This document shows, piece after piece, positions 31,223 through 44,247 of a stretch of DNA of 64,000 nt. Location: contig BSBM01001664.1 of the NCBI GenBank assembly GCA_027924585.1, positions 1,356,501-1,420,500 on the forward strand. The letters run 5' to 3'. The position numbers and the translations under genes are program-made. Under the pieces are notes generated by a model. It did not search any database and had not been told where the DNA came from. It worked only from the letters and a program-made list of their open reading frames with translations. Source of the DNA: Larix kaempferi. Taxonomy: Eukaryota > Streptophyta > Pinopsida > Pinales > Pinaceae. Each line of letters opens with the position of its first letter. The stretch's first letter is position 1.

Positions 31223-31720
31223 TTAGTTCCTTTGTGTGAGGTTTCCCAAACTACTTGTTGGAGCACCCGCCACATCAATCAACCTCACTCTTGACATCTT
31301 TGTGGCTATCCCCAACTTCTTCCTGGTCACTACCAAAACACAAGAGTTTAAGAGTTTTCCCAAGATCACCAAACTGTTATTCTGGGGAACAAGTATGGCT
31401 TGGGGCATCCTTAGAAAGTCTTGTACCAATACAAGATTGTGGTTTTCCAAGGGAACTATCATCAAATTCAAGGCGACAAACCAATCCCCAACCTTCAATG
31501 GTGCATTCGAACTACTCCCACGGCCACCCTTACATATGATTTCATTGCCTTGTACATGGTATTGCTACCTTCAACCACCCAATGAACTCCTCCCGCAGTA
31601 TGTTCCCTAATAATTTGTGGGTCGAACTGGTGTCCACCAATGCCACTACCTTCAACCCACTAAATTTCACTCTCACAAAGAAAATCCCATTCATCTCTTT
31701 TCCTTGCAATCCTTGTTCTT
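31223..31720 (-). pseudogene. GyE protease
   Basis: The minus strand reads FVRVKFSGLKVVALVDTSSTHKLL (about 31690-31620): the active-site Asp is present, but D-T-G is D-T-S. After frame changes comes VGDWFVALNLMIVPLENHNLVL..DFLR...AILVPQNNSLVIL, the second half of a gypsy-type protease (V.G..FLR type). These pieces identify an otherwise eroded gag-pol. Confidence 0.65.
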
Positions 31721-32019
31721 GACCTTATGTCATGAACTTGCTCAAACATTATGTTAAGGCATTCAATACCTAGAGATTTGCTTATGAAGGTTGTTTCCCT
31801 TTACCTTCCATCAAGGTTTTCAATCTCTACTTCAAAGGGCCATCTTCCACATGGTTTTTTTTGCAAGGGAGCTAAAAATCCTCTTTCCCATGTACTTAGG
31901 TACTTCTTAAGATTATTTCCATGTAATGATTCCATCATCCTTGGTATCCTCCTCTTCTTGGATGAATCCCAAATTCAGTTGCAAGTGACCCTTTTCTCGG
32001 TCTATTGTTGCTTGCAACC

Positions 32020-33300
32020 TGTTACCAACTGAGTTGCACACAGTTGGACTTCAAGTGAGCCTCCAAAGTTCGCACAAGTACTTGTGCATTTTTCAGTGTT
32101 TGAAAGTTCAATCAGGCCTTTCAGAGCCCCCTTTAAAAAAAAAAATCACATGTTCATGCCCCACAGTGTTTGTAATAAATTGTGCTAGAATGATGGTTTA
32201 TGTAAAGAAATTGGATTCCTAAGACTTAGCAATCAATCCGGGTATTCCAAGGAGTTTTCTCCCTTGTTAATTATGCTTCGTTTCTTAGCAGAGTATAATT
32301 TTCAATTTTTTCTCCTACTCCTCCAAAGATGGAATGCTCATCTTGGGGGTTAGGCCTTAGGAGGTTATTAAAGTTCATGTGTCAATGTTTATTACCATGT
32401 TAGACACTATTCTAGATTCATATGAACATGTGCTAGGTCCCCATAGGTTTTTTTTAATGTTTTGGAAAAAAATAAATTTTCCCGTAAAATCAAGCTATTT
32501 TTTTAATGGTTTAGTTGGGAAAATAAAAAAATGTAATAAAATTATGGTTTGCGGGTGGAATTTTCCAATGGGATGCTCACTTTCTAAGCCAGAGAACCCA
32601 TTAAACCCATAAACCCACTTTTACTAAGTTTCAAGTGAATATTTATCACTCAAATTGATATTTGCTCGAAAAAGGCCAAAAAGACATTTAATTGGCCAAA
32701 AAAGACATAATAAAGGCAAAAAGACATTTCCTAAATAAATGGAAACATGTCTAGAGCTTGTCTGGATTTGATCTAAGTTAACTGGAAATCAATTCCATGT
32801 CATCTAAAGCTCTGAGTTGGTGATTTCAATCAAATCCGGATGAGATCCAGTTGACTCCTCTTCAAGAGATGTGCCCTTCTTCAAGTTTGGGAAACTTTGC
32901 TAGATGGCAACCATACATTGGATGTGATATTTTCGAGGAAGGATGTGCTAGCCTTTTAAGACGTGGCACAATCCCCTCAATTTCGAGATTCCAATCAACT
33001 CCAAATCAAATCCTCAAGCTCCAGGTTAACTCCCTCATCAAAGGATGCGCCCTCTCTTGGGAGTTGCGCCCTACTTTGCATGTTTTTTGTTATAATGGAA
33101 ACCCTCTTCTTCATTGTTTACATCAGAAGGTGGAGCCTTGCACTCAGTTGTAATATTTTCCTGTTGAGTATTAATAAAAGGCTTTGGAGGCTTACTCTGG
33201 TGTTTCTCTTTGGTGTTTGGGTGTGTCATGCTCTAAGTATATGAGGTAACATGTATATTTTTACATGCTTGTTTATTGTTTGGATCGCCTGTCTTTTGAA
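32020..33300 (+). repeat. LTR relic of the GyF family (right edge not found)
   Basis: Starts TGTTACCAACT exactly like the GyF LTRs, then shares in order a GTTTGTAATAAA block, a GTATTCCA.GGAGTTTT.TCCCTTGT block, CTCC.AAG.TGGAATGCTC, a TTAGACACTATT block and, near 33150-33185, a diverged version of the segment around the GyF polyadenylation signal. Alignment fades after about 33300; the relic may extend to about 34.3 kb. No internal region follows, so it is a truncated or solo LTR. Confidence 0.6.
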
Positions 33301-36012
33301 GGAAAATATATTTCAGTAAGGATAGTAAGTAATGCTTTATATATTGCTTATATTGTTAATAGTAAAAGAATGCTAGAGATAATATGATTTCTTGATTGAA
33401 TCTATGATTTCTTAGTGCTCTTTTGTTTATTCACACAAGTATTTTTAATCCCCTTTTGCAAGTGTTGTGAGTTTTTTGTAGGTAACCTAGGCTGGAAGAC
33501 GTGGTGAGCATGTTAGCTCTACATTTCTTACATTAGTTTCAAACAAAGTATTCATCCCACCGGTACATTAAGAAGAAGACTCCATTTCCCAACTCTTACT
33601 ACTCAATCCCCATGGGTTCTTGACTTCTTGATCCATTTTCTCAAAACTTTCATGGTTATAGTTTTGTTTTTCTTATCTTAGATCTATATGCAAAGGTCAA
33701 AATCAAAGTAGATCTAAATTTTTTAAATCTAGATGCTTTAAAGTTTATCTTATAATCGAGATCTAGTTAGTTTTGTTCTATTTTTTACAAGTTTAAAATA
33801 TCAGATCTAAAAAGGCTTATAGAATAAAAGTTGAGTGTTAATATTTTTTTATAGCATTTGTGTGCTTATACATTTGCTTGCCATCTCTTAAAAAGGAAAG
33901 CAAATATCCTAGGAAGGAAAGCTTTCTAGCTTGCCATCTCTTAAAAAGGAAAGCAAAGATCCTAGGAAGGAAAGCTTTCTAGCTTGCCTTACTTAGTTAA
34001 ATTGTCTTTTTTCAATTCTAGTTTACTTTGAATTTTTATAGAATTGTTTGTAGCATATTTCAAAGACACTCTTAAAGTGTCTTTGGCCATATTTCTACCA
34101 ATAAAGCTTGTTGTTTTTCATACTTTACCGAACAATTAGAGAGGTGTGCTAGCGAAATTTCAATGCCTTGAACCATTTAAAACATCCTGGACAACCTCTA
34201 CTACTTCTTGCTACATTTTTGAGACATTGTAAGTTGTCTGAATCCTGAAATTATAAAGGACCAGCAACATTCTTTGTTTTAATTTGATTGTAATAAAAAA
34301 AAAAGAAAAAGAAAATGGGATACCCAGCGCCCACACCCCATCCATCCAGGGGGGATCCGTGTCGAATCTTATTTTTTGTGGTTTGAATTTTTAGCTTAGA
34401 TTTGCTTTTTCCGCAATTAATAAAACCAATCTAGGATAAAATTAATCATTGTGGTCCAATCCAATTGTTGGGCCATTGACTCACTGAGGACTTAGTTTTC
34501 TACATTTTTGAACAATTTTCTTTCAAGATTCAGTAACATTTTACTTGATTTCCAAGAACGATGCCATGGAAAGAGCTTGCTCCAGTACTAGAGTTTGGCC
34601 TGAAAATATATTATTGGAGTAGATTAATCAAGTAGAAAATATTAAATTTGTTTAATAAGATTTACCAAGGCTCCTTCCTCGTATTCTCTTGATCGATGCA
34701 ACTTCATCTGACCAGTTGATCAACCAAAAAGGGTGGAGTGACTAGTTTAATAGGACAATCCATTAAGGCTTTTCCTAGAGAACTCGGGAGGTCGTGATTA
34801 GGACTTGCTATAGATTCAGGAGGCTTCCCAAAGCAGACTAAATTCTCACCTTGTTGGACACTTGGCATTATCGCTTCCACGCTCAGTTCAAAGGGATAAT
34901 TTCTTGGTGGGACACATCACCAATAAACCTATTCCTGTAAATCCACGCATTAATAATTAAAACTGACAATAAAGACATCTGCAACACATTCCCAACATAG
35001 CAACAACAATTTATGTTGGTTGTGGAGCTTAATCTTCCTTATTCAGAGGTCGTGTTTCAACCGTGTTTGGATCCCATCCCATGACGCGGGGTTTTGCGGG
35101 GGCTTTCCCCAAAAAATAGTTGCCATGGGGGGCGACTAGTTTGGGATCCCCCTCCTTGTCAGGGATGGTTTTAAGAACCTCCCTTAAATTTATATGTATA
35201 AACAATGGGCGAATCCCCATGATACACATAAAAGTATGAAGGCTATTTTATCAATACTATAATATGTATATATATAATTTTTTGGCAAATCCTGTACATA
35301 ATTATAAAATCTTGTAAATTTTGGGCGAATCTTTCACAAAATTATAAAAAATTGTAAAAAATTTGGCGAATCTTTCATAGAATTAGAAAATCTTGTGAAA
35401 TCTTGGTGAATCTTAAACTAAACTATAAAGCTGAGTGCACTCATATTATGGCACCACACATTATTCCTTTGTCGTTGTTTTGAATTGAAAAATATTAATT
35501 ACGAGTGGGACTATGAAGTATGGAATGGATGTTGAAGAGTTGTTCACCTTGATTGGCTTCCCCTAGTGGTGCCATTGGAAATACATGTAAGTTTGGTTTG
35601 ATGATAGATTAGAGACTTGTGGACAAATTTATGGAGAATTGAAATCATTGTGGTGTTGCGGCGTAAAATTGAAATTCAATCTAGGTTGGTCTTTGGGAGA
35701 CACCCCTTCGCCAATCTCTTGAATTCTTGTTGTTACATGTATTTGGACAAATTCTTTGTGTTTTGTTCTTTCTTATGGGTGGTTTCCTTAGTTCCTTCCA
35801 TCCTTGGTTTTATTTCTTTATGGTCCCTATTCATCAATTGAGGCTTGGTGCTTAAACAATCTTTTAGTGTTGTGTCTCTAGATTGTTGGCTCAATCTCAA
35901 TCTCTAGTTTTGGGGTGTGATATATTTGGTTCAATCTCTATCTCAATGTTTCCCCCCTTTACAAGGAAATTTTTTTATTGAGTTGTATTCAAAGATCTAG
36001 AGGTTTAATACC
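33301..36012. other. No gene seen; AT-rich
   Basis: No frame above 75 codons and no recognisable domain. Contains a 53-bp tandem pair (33876-33981). Possibly the far part of the GyF-type LTR relic on its left side. A GC-richer patch at 35040-35170 has one 66-codon minus frame without known motif. Confidence 0.4.
33876..33981. repeat. 53-bp tandem duplication
   Basis: Two 53-bp units starting GCTTGCCATCTC and ending GGAAAGCTTTCTA, one mismatch apart, plus the first bases of a third copy. Confidence 0.9.
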
Positions 36013-36420
36013 ATGGATTGTTTTTTGTGTCATGGGAAATGTCAAAGGGATAATCATGAAATTCAAAGTATTTTGTGTGGCCACAAGGATTACATTAGTG
36101 ACAATATGATTTCAATTTTTGCAGTAAAAACTACTATTCACATAAATGAGCATCAATGCAGCTCCTTGAATGTAGTAATAGTGGATACACTTATACAACA
36201 TAAAATACAAATTCAAATATTGGAAGCAAAGTGCTCTATGCTTCAAAATATGGTTTGCAATCTCTAAAAGCACTCTCAGTCTACTCTCTCTAATCTTAAA
36301 TTGTCTTTTGGATTTTTACCTAGGGAGCTCAAAGATAAGGAAATTATTCATCAAAAGCTCGAGGACATGGCCTAGAAAATCAAGGATCACAACATACTAA
36401 TGTTGGCGAAAGCGAAGCAC
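36013..36420 (+). pseudogene. Unidentified Cys/His and coiled-coil relic
   Basis: One frame with two stops. The start has C-X2-C...C...H...C-X-H spacing (CFLCHGKCQRD and ILCGHKDY); the later part is Lys/Glu-rich and helical (PRELKDKEIIHQKLEDM). I do not recognise it. It could be a transposon-derived or cellular relic. Confidence 0.3.
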
Positions 36421-37619
36421 AAAACAAGCAAATGTTTTACTACATTTAAGTATTTATGTTTTGCAAAATAATACTTATTTTAGATGTTTTCTTTTGAGTT
36501 TATACTTGTAACAGTCTTATGAAATCCTCTACAAATGATAGCCATCTCCTTTTGGATCCTTTTTGCTTTACTAAATTGTTGGTTTTGAACTCAGAGACAT
36601 CATTAATTTTGTATTATAACAATGTTCAATTCAACATCATTGATTTTGTATTATAACAAGGGTCGGCATGGTTATTAAATTATCATTTGGTTTTCAAGCT
36701 TAAATAATTAACTTATTTTTAATTTATATTGTTGATTATTATTATTTTTTAATGGATGGCTCACATTAAATCATTTGTTAATATGGTTATTATATTATTA
36801 TCATTTGAAAAGGCTTAAAAAGATTAAATAGTGAGTTTATTTAATCTATAGTGTTTCTTGTGATTTTGGTTCATTTGTAAATCATTTTTTCGTTATATAT
36901 TTTGTGAGTTAGTAAATTAACCAAACAAAAAAATGTGAAATAAAGATAATACATTTTATTGAGATTAATTATATTGATAGATGTTTATATCTTAGAATTT
37001 GGGGTGGAATATCATCTATGATTTTCCTAGATTGAAGGAGGATGAGACAAGTGTACTCTCAAGATTGATTTTATGCTCATCGTTCAAAATTCCAAATAAA
37101 CAATTATAAAAAAAAGAAATATAAAAAATAATTGGTAGTTGATGCATCGATAATCGTAGCTCATGCATGGATAACAGATAGACAACCCATTTAACTAAAG
37201 AAGATAACAAGTAACAGGTAGTTGAGGCATGGAGAAGAATAGGTGATTACAACTAAGTACGAAGAACAAATAAGAGATAACTTCTTCATGGCACTTAACT
37301 TGTAACCTATCCGTGTTCACCAACCACAAGTTAAATGGCTGTGCTAATTAAAATATTTCATAATGGCTTATTATTTTGATACTTAAGATAAAGTTTTACA
37401 TAGATATAAAAAATAATTAATTATCTATTAATTAAAATACAAATAATTACTATGGTGAGAGGTGTGAAGGATCTATATTTGATCATGGAGGATGCACCGA
37501 TAACTCAGTTTTTTTTAAGGAATAAAGAAACCACCAACAATGAAATTAAAGTGTTTGAAAATTTTCCAAAGGATTAAAACTCATCACCAAAATCACAAGG
37601 GAAGCTATAACAATGTACA
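36421..37619. other. No gene seen; very AT-rich
   Basis: Long stretches of A/T with frequent stops on both strands. No motif recognised. Confidence 0.5.
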
Positions 37620-38590
37620 GTGATGGGAGACTCTTCTGTGATCATCCACATCTTAATAGAATGGAGAAATACATCTCATTCTCTATCCATACTCATTCCA
37701 CACCTAGCATCAAGTTTTTCGGAAGAGTCATTAACAAAAGATGATGAAAGGAACCTCAATACAGTTCATTCTCCCTTTCTGAACCCAAACCACAGAAAAC
37801 ATGCTTGAATATGAATCTTTTGGAAATGAAGCAGAGCACACCTATGATCAATATAAATGAAAACGACGTCTCATTTAACCCATTGGTGGGCTTGGATTTT
37901 TGGCCTCAAAATAGGTTAGACAATGGAAAATGCACTTGCTTAGTTACTTTTAGATACCCTGAGGACCAGGGATTTGATTGAAGGTGATAAATGCAGGAAT
38001 TCTGCAGTTCGAAATTGTGATTTAGATGTACTTGGCCCATAAAAGATGGATTCTGGCTATGAAGTAACACAACTCTCTGCTGAAAATTCTAGTGACAACT
38101 TTCATGGTTTTCTTAACAAGTGCGCTATAAATGGAATTGTGGATAGTTCTTCAAAATCGATTCCAGCTACTATGAATATAACACTGTTTTCTTGTGACAA
38201 TGGTGAGGATCCAATGAATTCATTTGTGGATGCTTTCCTTCCTACAGTTACATACGAAAATCAACATGGAAATTTTATAAACTAAAGGGATTCGTAATAG
38301 TGGGAATATTTTTTATGTCGATATGATGGAGAAAGAAATAATGCAGGGGATGAACCTCATAAATAGGAAGCTTATTCTTGCAAGCAAACATTTCGGAATG
38401 ATTCTCAGCCTAGCATGCCATACTTTGATGCTCAATCATTAGATACATAACCAAGAAAATTCAATAAGGATGACGATTTTGTCAACTCCCAATTTAATTT
38501 GACATTTTTAATAGATAATGATATGTCTTGTGAATCAATTAGAGATGCAGAAAAATTTCTTACCGAGGATGGCATGGCGGATTGAGTTGT
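37620..38590 (+). pseudogene. Gene-like relic of unknown origin
   Basis: Several in-phase or near-phase open segments on the plus strand (37620-37805, 37811-37980 in another frame, 38046-38285, about 38370-38585), rich in Ser, Asn and Asp, with soluble-protein composition (for example FNPLVGLDFWPQNRL and NSQFNLTFLIDNDMSCESI). Frameshifts and stops separate them. There are no retroelement motifs. It could be a decayed host exon cluster; I cannot name it. Confidence 0.3.
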
Positions 38591-40231
38591 AGATTCTATA
38601 TCATAATTAATACTATGTGCAAGCTAACACACAAAGGAACACAATGATACACGTGAAGATGATCATAATGGATGTTTGGAGAATACACAGGGTGCAGCGT
38701 TAGAAGGTTGTGTTTCCAACTTTCCACCACTGAATTTTTTGTTGGCTTGCTTTTTTGTGCCAAGACCGTCACTACCTGTAGTAATGGTGAACCGATTAGT
38801 ATACAAGCAAAGAAAGTTGTAACATAAAACACTACATTTACTCCATTTTTTTTGGAATTCCTTCACTTTCTCCAACAATGTTAAAGGTGATATTTGATGT
38901 CACATCTGGTAGTACTATGTTGAAATTAGGCTTGGTTTTTATTTGTAATTTATTATAGATAAAAATAAGGTCATCTTTCAATAGTGGCCAAATTCGTGCT
39001 TTTTTACTTTCTACATTTCCCAATTCTGAAGTGAGCATTTGAATTTTTTTATCATTGGCACCTAGGATACTGATTATTTGCATTTTGCAGGGTAAAGGTG
39101 CAAAGTGAAAAGAGAAAGAGGGATATAAAATTTCAGCTGGTGATGTTTTCTGCAAAGTTCAAAAGATTTTTTATGGTGCACCCGTAAGCCTTTAGTTTAG
39201 TGCGAAGTCTACATGAGTTTTTATGGTGTACAAGTAACCCCAGAATTTTCTCAATGTATGTTCCATATTTCCATCACTCATGCTTGAGTTCCATGAGAGA
39301 TGAAGTTGCCATTAAAATGTTCATAATCCCTTGTGCTTTCCTTAGTCTGTTTCTAGCACAAGAATTGATGGAAAAGACAGACATGGAGAACTTGTTCCTT
39401 ACCACTCTTTTTCAGAAATAAGGTCGGTCCTAAAGAAACAAGCATTGAGATTGGGCATTGGATTGATGGAACTTAGCAAACTGACTTACTTATGACTCAA
39501 CTCAAGAAACCATTCAATGTGAATCACTTTATCGTAAGTCATGCTAATCCTCATATTGCACCACTTTTGAGATTCAAAGAGCTCATAAGATCACATGGAG
39601 GGGATTTTGCAACTAAGACATGCCATTTGTTGACAGGATTTTTCAGTGGTTCCTTTCTTTCCTTCATTTTTTCCATTGCCTTTCATCTAATCAAATGTGT
39701 TTAAAGTTAGAACTGAAGCTTTGTATTTGTTTGAAATGTGAGTTCTCTTGACGAGAAACACTATAGTACATGCACTGAGGGTGCTTTCGTTATGCATAGA
39801 AACTAAAGTACTGTAATTGTTGTAAATATTTTCATTATAATGACTATAAATGTTTTATTAATGTCCCTATCTCAGAATGTTGCATGAGATCCACACTGAT
39901 ATTATTCCTTAAGCAACGCTTCTCATCTTCTATCTTCTATTTTTGAGGAATTTCTGAACATTTGCATGCTGTCTTGAAATTATAAACGTGAATATTGTAT
40001 GTTAATATTTTCCGTTGACATGGATAGAATACCATTTTCACAGCAAACTAATCTGTTAGAGATGGAGGTTAAGCATTGGTGTACTATGTTTTCCCTTGGG
40101 TGGTATTTCCATGCTTTTTTCTCAAGATTGGAATGGAGATGTAACTGTTGTTATGCCTGCCACCCTTGCACAGGTAGAAATATTCACTGTTACTAGTATC
40201 TGCAAGCTCTGGCATTGACATTTTGTTTAGT
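38591..40231. other. No clear gene
   Basis: Short open pieces only, such as 38636-38823 plus, which may extend the relic on the left. No domain recognised. Confidence 0.35.
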
Positions 40232-40523
40232 CTAGGATCATCTATAATGTTGATACATGGGTATTGTCTCGACTCTCATCTATTGATATCTTCATTCTGT
40301 GGTTTCAGTTAACTAAAATCATTCAAAACGTAACTGAGTCGGATATGCAAAAAGCTATTAATCAAGGGAGGCAATGCCTAGGATCATCTATAATGTTGAT
40401 ACATGGGTATTGTCTCGACTCTCATCTATTGATATCTTCATTCTGTGGTTTCAGTTAACTAAAATCATTCAAAACGTAACTGAGGCGGATATGCAAAAAG
40501 CTATTAACCAAGGGAGGCAATGC
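40232..40523 (+). repeat. 146-bp tandem duplication
   Basis: Units 40232-40377 and 40378-40523 differ by about two bases (AGTCGG/AGGCGG and AATCAAG/AACCAAG). Each contains a pyrimidine-rich TTCAG followed by an open segment starting LTKIIQNVTE, which looks like an intron end with an exon start. Confidence 0.9.
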
Positions 40524-41385
40524 ACATCAGAAAAATTATCTGCAATCAATTATAACTGTGGAATTGAAATTGTGTTGGATGAGTGTGTATATTTCTCAAC
40601 CACCAGCAAAAGAAGCATATAGAGAGGTCTGGATAGAACAATGTTGTGAGGTTTAATGCAACAAAGAGAATTCCTTCATGGAATTGCATGGCCCCTGAAA
40701 CTTCATGGGGATCAATTGATGAAGGTGTTATTGAAGTTGTTGTTAATGAGAAGGACCACCATCTTAGAGTATACTGAGCTTCACTCAGAACATTTATGAT
40801 GGAAGTGACAGTGAGAGTGGGAATATGGACCATAACGTTTCATGGACAAGAATTGGTGGTCCCTTGAAAAGAACAACATCTGCTACCAACTTTATTCAGA
40901 GATTTGATATTGATGGGGAGTTCAATACGTAGTAGAACAGGGAGGAGATCCAACCCAATGATTACTCTGAAGATCTTGGACTTGCATCACATCCCAATGC
41001 TTAAGTTGTCTGTGCATTAGGTAAGGATGATCATTACAACAACTACGATAAACAATAAAAATAGAATAGTGATCATTATCTAGATAACTCTGTAAGCCAT
41101 TCAAATTCAAATGTTAAACTCAACTATACTAATGTAGATGATTAGTGGCACTCTTCCTCTAAAATGAGGAAGCAACAAAGTAGATTGTCGACACCATATT
41201 CTAGGATTAGAGTTGCGGAATGGAACTTTATGCTCATGGAATGGAATCTTAATAAAACATTGCTTGATGTTTTTGGAAGGGATGATATTATGTTGGTTAA
41301 TAGTGGTTATCATATTGACATTTTCCTAAATAGACATGCTTTTTTTACTAATGATGAATGTGTTCTACTTGATTGCCCATGAAGG
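40440..41385 (+). pseudogene. Gene-like relic after the 146-bp duplication, origin unknown
   Basis: After the second duplicated unit the plus strand reads LTKIIQNVTEADMQKAINQG, then INYNCGIEIVLDECVYF. In other frames ESGNMDHNVSWTRIGGPLKR (about 40810-40880), FIQRFDIDGEFN (about 40895) and, at 41164-41382, a 72-codon open piece (WNLNKTLLDVFGRDDIMLVNS) follow. Mixed frames and stops show decay. Composition is that of a soluble cellular protein, not of a retroelement. Not identified. Confidence 0.3.
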
Positions 41386-42297
41386 GACATCGTTGAAGAC
41401 AAGTCTATCACCACTACTTGTTCCTGCAGTAATGTCAAAGAGGATTGAAGTGTCTGGGACCTTATAGATTTGATTATTCTAGTAAGGAAAAACAACCTCC
41501 AAATAATTTTCCTTGGTGTAGAGGGGAGGATTAATATAACTACTCTTTGTTGACAAGATGTTCTTGAAAATGATAAAGCAAATATGTTACATGCATATAG
41601 TGGGACAAATGATTGGGAATGATTTATCAGTCAAGCCTATCATGGTTGGATCAGAAACTTGTGCCCTAAAACTTGACAAGGATAACACAAAATCTGGGCT
41701 TCAATGAACATAGGACACTGCAACACCCTAAAGGTCCATGTAGCATCATCGAAAAACCTATAGATGTATCTATAGTTTTCAAATGAAGAAGTGAGTTTGT
41801 GTTTGCACTTCAGAAATTTTTTGAAAGATGCAGAGTGCTTGTTATAAGGATTCTCTTCTACATGTCTTTGAAATGAATGCAAAATATTTAACTAATCGTG
41901 AAAAGACTTTTAAATTTTTTTCCCATTCAAATATTTGTTGATATTTTGCATCATTTTCATATTGGATCAAGTCTTATGGTTGATTTGTTGATCATAAAAT
42001 GATGATGAAGAACTGATGGAAGACTTTTTAATAGCTACAAGATTTCAGGGCTAAATTGGTGGCAGAGCATTATTTTGAGATCAATCCCAGCTTCAAAGTC
42101 ACAAGATGATAAATATTCCCTAGGCACTTCAATACTTACCATAGTAAAGGAAGAAAAACACCCAACAATGATATAATCACCCAGGTAATCAAAAAAATGC
42201 CCTAATACACACAAATTTGCCTCGACAAGTGATAATTTTTCTCATCACTGTTTTAAAACGTTGCAACACTATAAAAGCATCCATTCATTGATAAAAC
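41386..42297. other. No gene seen
   Basis: No frame above about 80 codons. The last 200 bp hold diverged units of the minisatellite that follows. Confidence 0.4.
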
Positions 42298-42717
42298 AAC
42301 CCCAAGCACTTCTAAATTCACCCGGTGATGAGAAAAATGCCCCATGCACTTCTAAATTCACAAAGTGATGAGAAAATCGCCCCAGGCACTTCAATACTTG
42401 CCTTATGCACTTCAAAATTCTTCGAAAGATGATAAAAATGCCCTAAGCACTTTAGTATTTTCCGAGGCACTTCAAAATTCTCCCAAGGATGATAAAAAAT
42501 CCCCATGCACTTCAATATTTCCCCCACGCACTTCAAAATCCCCACAGGCACTTCAATACTTCCCCCATGCATTTCTAAATTGACCTGGTGATGATAGAAA
42601 TGCCCCATGCACTTCAATACTTGCCTCATCCACTTCAAAATTCTCCCAACGATAATAAAAACACCCAGACACTTCAATATTTTCCCCAGGCACTTCAAAA
42701 TTCTCACAACGAAGAAA
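42298..42717. repeat. 60-bp minisatellite
   Basis: Alternation of two related segments, CACTTCAATACTTGCC-type and CACTTCAAAATTCTCCCAA-type, followed by GATGATAAAAATGCCCC, gives an about 60-bp composite unit, repeated with variation roughly seven times. Weaker copies extend left to about 42120. The minus strand stays open for 140 codons because the period is divisible by three. Confidence 0.85.
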
Positions 42718-42865
42718 ATTGAATCTTTATTCCGAATCACTGATCAACAGCTTGGTTTATGGTAGGGAGGTAGATGAGTAGGTAGTTATCACTCTAAAGA
42801 GACTGCACCGAACATTAGAACACTTTGTTGACAATCTTATTACTTTTGAGTTTATTGAGATTACC

Positions 42866-43190
42866 TACAATAGTTTTCCAAGTCAGTTATTGCACAAGAA
42901 GCAGTTCAGAAGTGGCAGTGAAGCTTAGTGCTTTTGCTGCCAAACACAAAGGAAAAAGAAAACGGTATCAGAGAGTAAGACAGAACAATGCAAGGTATCT
43001 TCATCAGTTAAGGTTGGTTTAAAAAATGTAAGGTTCTATTACTATGATAAAGGGGGGCATCTAAAAAAGGAATGCAGACAGCAATTATGGGATTTAGAGA
43101 ACAACAAAAGACAGCCTAATATAACTCATTCTGACATGCAAAGAAAGAGCAAGATTGGATTGCATTTGATGGAATCAAGCAATCAAGCTC
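42866..43190 (+). pseudogene. Gag-like zinc-knuckle relic
   Basis: A Lys/Arg-rich segment (KHKGKRKRYQRVRQNN) precedes a knuckle remnant at about 43034-43075, read as FYYYDKGGHLKKEC, i.e. C-X2-C-X4-H-X4-C with the first two Cys changed. The charged stretch LWDLENNKRQPN follows. It looks like the end of a retroelement Gag; family undecided. Confidence 0.4.
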
Positions 43191-43689
43191 AACCTTCATC
43201 ACCAAACCATGTAAAATTCCCAATGGAGAGTCAAGTTCTAGATCAAATAATACCAAAGAAGCAATCTTAGAAGAAGGCACATACCCCACTCTATTTCAAC
43301 TTCAAGCTTGCAATATTGGCACAAAACTGTAGTCTATGAACAATGAAGCCATAGCAAATACGTTGATAATAGGTTTCAAGCTTACTCAGACCCGTAGAAA
43401 GGAATTGACAATATATAATTATTCTCACTTAGATGTCAAATTCATCACCCAAGTTTCCAAAGACCTACACATCTAAATTCCAGGCATACAAGCAAAAAAA
43501 TATAATATTTCCATTTTCAAGTTACTTTACAAATCTCAAAGAAAGATATGTTGAATCCAAGAGAAGACAAATATATTAGCACCTAGAAAATTTCATATTC
43601 AAGGCATCTTTGTGGCTCACAAATCATTTGAAAACTCTACGAAACCATCAAGCACATTTGAGTTGGTAGGGGTATTCCTTTCAAATTAG

Positions 43690-44247
43690 CATTTCTTTGA
43701 ATGACCACTAGAGTTTTTCACTTGTTTAGAATAATAACATTAAACAAACTAATCACAGAAAGAAATGAAAGAACAACAAACACAAAGAACGCAATATTTC
43801 TCTCGGGGAAACCACGAGGTAGAAAAACTTGGCAAAACTTCCTCAATATAGAATTCACAAGTAAAAGATAAAACCCCAAGACAAAATCAGCTCCTCTCCT
43901 TCACTTGTGCGAACTTCTCTCTCTCCTATGCGAACTTGAGTGAGTGAAATGAGTAATCCAAATGAGAAAATCAATCCCCTATTTATACTTAACAAGTGAC
44001 TAGAGCTTTCTACTAATTAGGTCAGCTTTAACTCGCCTAACTGGGCCGACTCGGCGACCTGTACACTTTACAATAAAATATTATTTTCTAGTTATTTCCA
44101 GGCCGACCTAATAGTTGGGGATTACATTGACTCTTTCAATGACTCTTACATTATTAATTACATCAATGACATCTCCCGAAGGAGGAATACAATAGTACAA
44201 TAGACAAGTACATCTAGAATATCTTCCGCAGTTACATTTCTTTAACA
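43690..44247 (-). repeat. Possible copia-like LTR
   Basis: The minus strand has a TATA box (CCTATAAATA-like, 43980-43987 as seen from the plus strand), then downstream a TTTTTCTACCTCGTGGTTTCC stretch (in part) and TTTGTGTTTGTTG like the transcribed part of plant copia LTRs. Edges are guesses (TGTTAAAG at 44247). No second copy is in the window. Confidence 0.35.

Larger units (their letters stand above)
29037..32019 (-). mobile_element. GyE: degraded Ty3/gypsy fragment
   Basis: Minus strand: a putative 3' LTR (29037-30080), PPT (30081-30095), a decayed linker, and a protease (31223-31720). RT, RNase H and integrase are missing, so an internal deletion is inferred. Its gag side is cut at 32020 by an LTR of the GyF family. 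Confidence 0.6.
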
